Origin: CAMDBL01 sp964498125
GTDB lineage: Bacteria; Pseudomonadota; Alphaproteobacteria; Rhizobiales; Hyphomicrobiaceae
Direction of reading: 5' to 3'
Length of the DNA: 41,308 nucleotides
Assembly (NCBI GenBank): GCA_964498125.1
Contig: CAZCGE010000035.1
Location: 1-41,308 of the forward strand
Shown here piece after piece: positions 41,251-41,308 of this stretch. Below the pieces are notes generated by a model. It was given only the letters and a program-made list of their open reading frames with translations. It did not search any database and had not been told where the DNA came from. A program made the position numbers and the translations under genes. Within the stretch, counting starts at the first letter, position 1; each line of letters starts with the position of its first letter.

Positions 41251-41308
41251 ATGTCGCACAGGGCGACGATCAAGAGCCTACCTCGGGCATTCGAGATTAT
41301 GAAGGCCA
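41251..41308 (+). CDS. N-terminus of a truncated gene of unknown function
   Basis: ATG 41251 opens a frame to the window end giving 19 residues (MSHRATIKSLPRAFEIMKA). GGAG at 41240-41243 is 7 bases upstream. It is divergent from fabD. The fragment was not recognised as rpsF, which often lies near fab genes. A different frame from ATG 41238 is also open to the edge, so the choice rests on the ribosome site. Confidence 0.4.
   Translation, partial: MSHRATIKSLPRAFEIMKA

Noticed and set aside
39725..41302. A 525-codon open frame on the plus strand
   Set aside because: It is antisense to fabG and fabD, which are certain; its composition reflects the codon-position GC bias of those genes.
1..41308. 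tRNA, rRNA, CRISPR array or complete insertion sequence
   Set aside because: No cloverleaf, rRNA core sequence, regularly spaced direct repeats or transposase reading frame could be recognised by reading both strands; a tRNAscan, Infernal or ISfinder run would settle this.

Overview
The window is about 41 kb of GC-rich chromosome from an alphaproteobacterium, most likely of the Rhodospirillales or a related deep branch. This rests on gene content and order read directly: a bifunctional ispDF, the block dusB-ntrB-ntrC-ntrY-ntrX followed by a D-amino-acid aminotransferase, hfq and hflX, an lptF-lptG-lptD-surA-pdxA-rsmA run, and a facing gmk/yicC/mltG/fabF/acpP/fabG/fabD run. No rRNA, tRNA, CRISPR array, prophage or complete insertion sequence was seen.

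Layout. 1-5.2 kb: a truncated minus-strand gene, a P-loop kinase overlapping a COQ10/RatA-type START protein, a glycosyltransferase, then minus-strand cinA (C-terminal type), a MarR regulator and ispDF. 5.2-12.8 kb: dusB, ntrBC and ntrYX, two nitrogen-type two-component pairs; NtrC has the sigma-54 contact loop and NtrX lacks it. 13-18.3 kb: aminotransferase, hfq, hflX, an FAD monooxygenase, a small cysteine-containing exported protein, and mazG on the minus strand. 18.4-22.7 kb: an accessory stretch (membrane protein, small anchored protein, large exported protein of unknown function, orphan ABC substrate-binding protein). 23.1-33.4 kb: pepA, diverging from the lipopolysaccharide-export and outer-membrane assembly genes. 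33.4-41.1 kb: minus-strand gmk, yicC, mltG and the fab cluster, interrupted by a small GIY-YIG nuclease gene. At 41.25 kb a new plus-strand reading frame starts directly after a long hairpin.

Functionally the core is envelope and lipid biosynthesis (fatty acids, isoprenoid precursors, LPS transport, peptidoglycan glycan termination), nitrogen-responsive signalling and RNA/ribosome maintenance (Hfq, HflX, RsmA, DusB, YicC).

The most unusual feature is a set of REP/REPIN-like palindromes of several families. Two composite elements (2594-2687 and 17362-17476) almost exactly fill the space between convergent genes and supply or abut their stop codons. A 36-bp perfect palindrome supplies the hflX stop. 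A third family (GGGGTCAGACCC palindromes) forms an inverted pair after ntrX and lies in frame inside mazG, in the linker between its two domains. Two more hairpins bracket the GIY-YIG nuclease gene.
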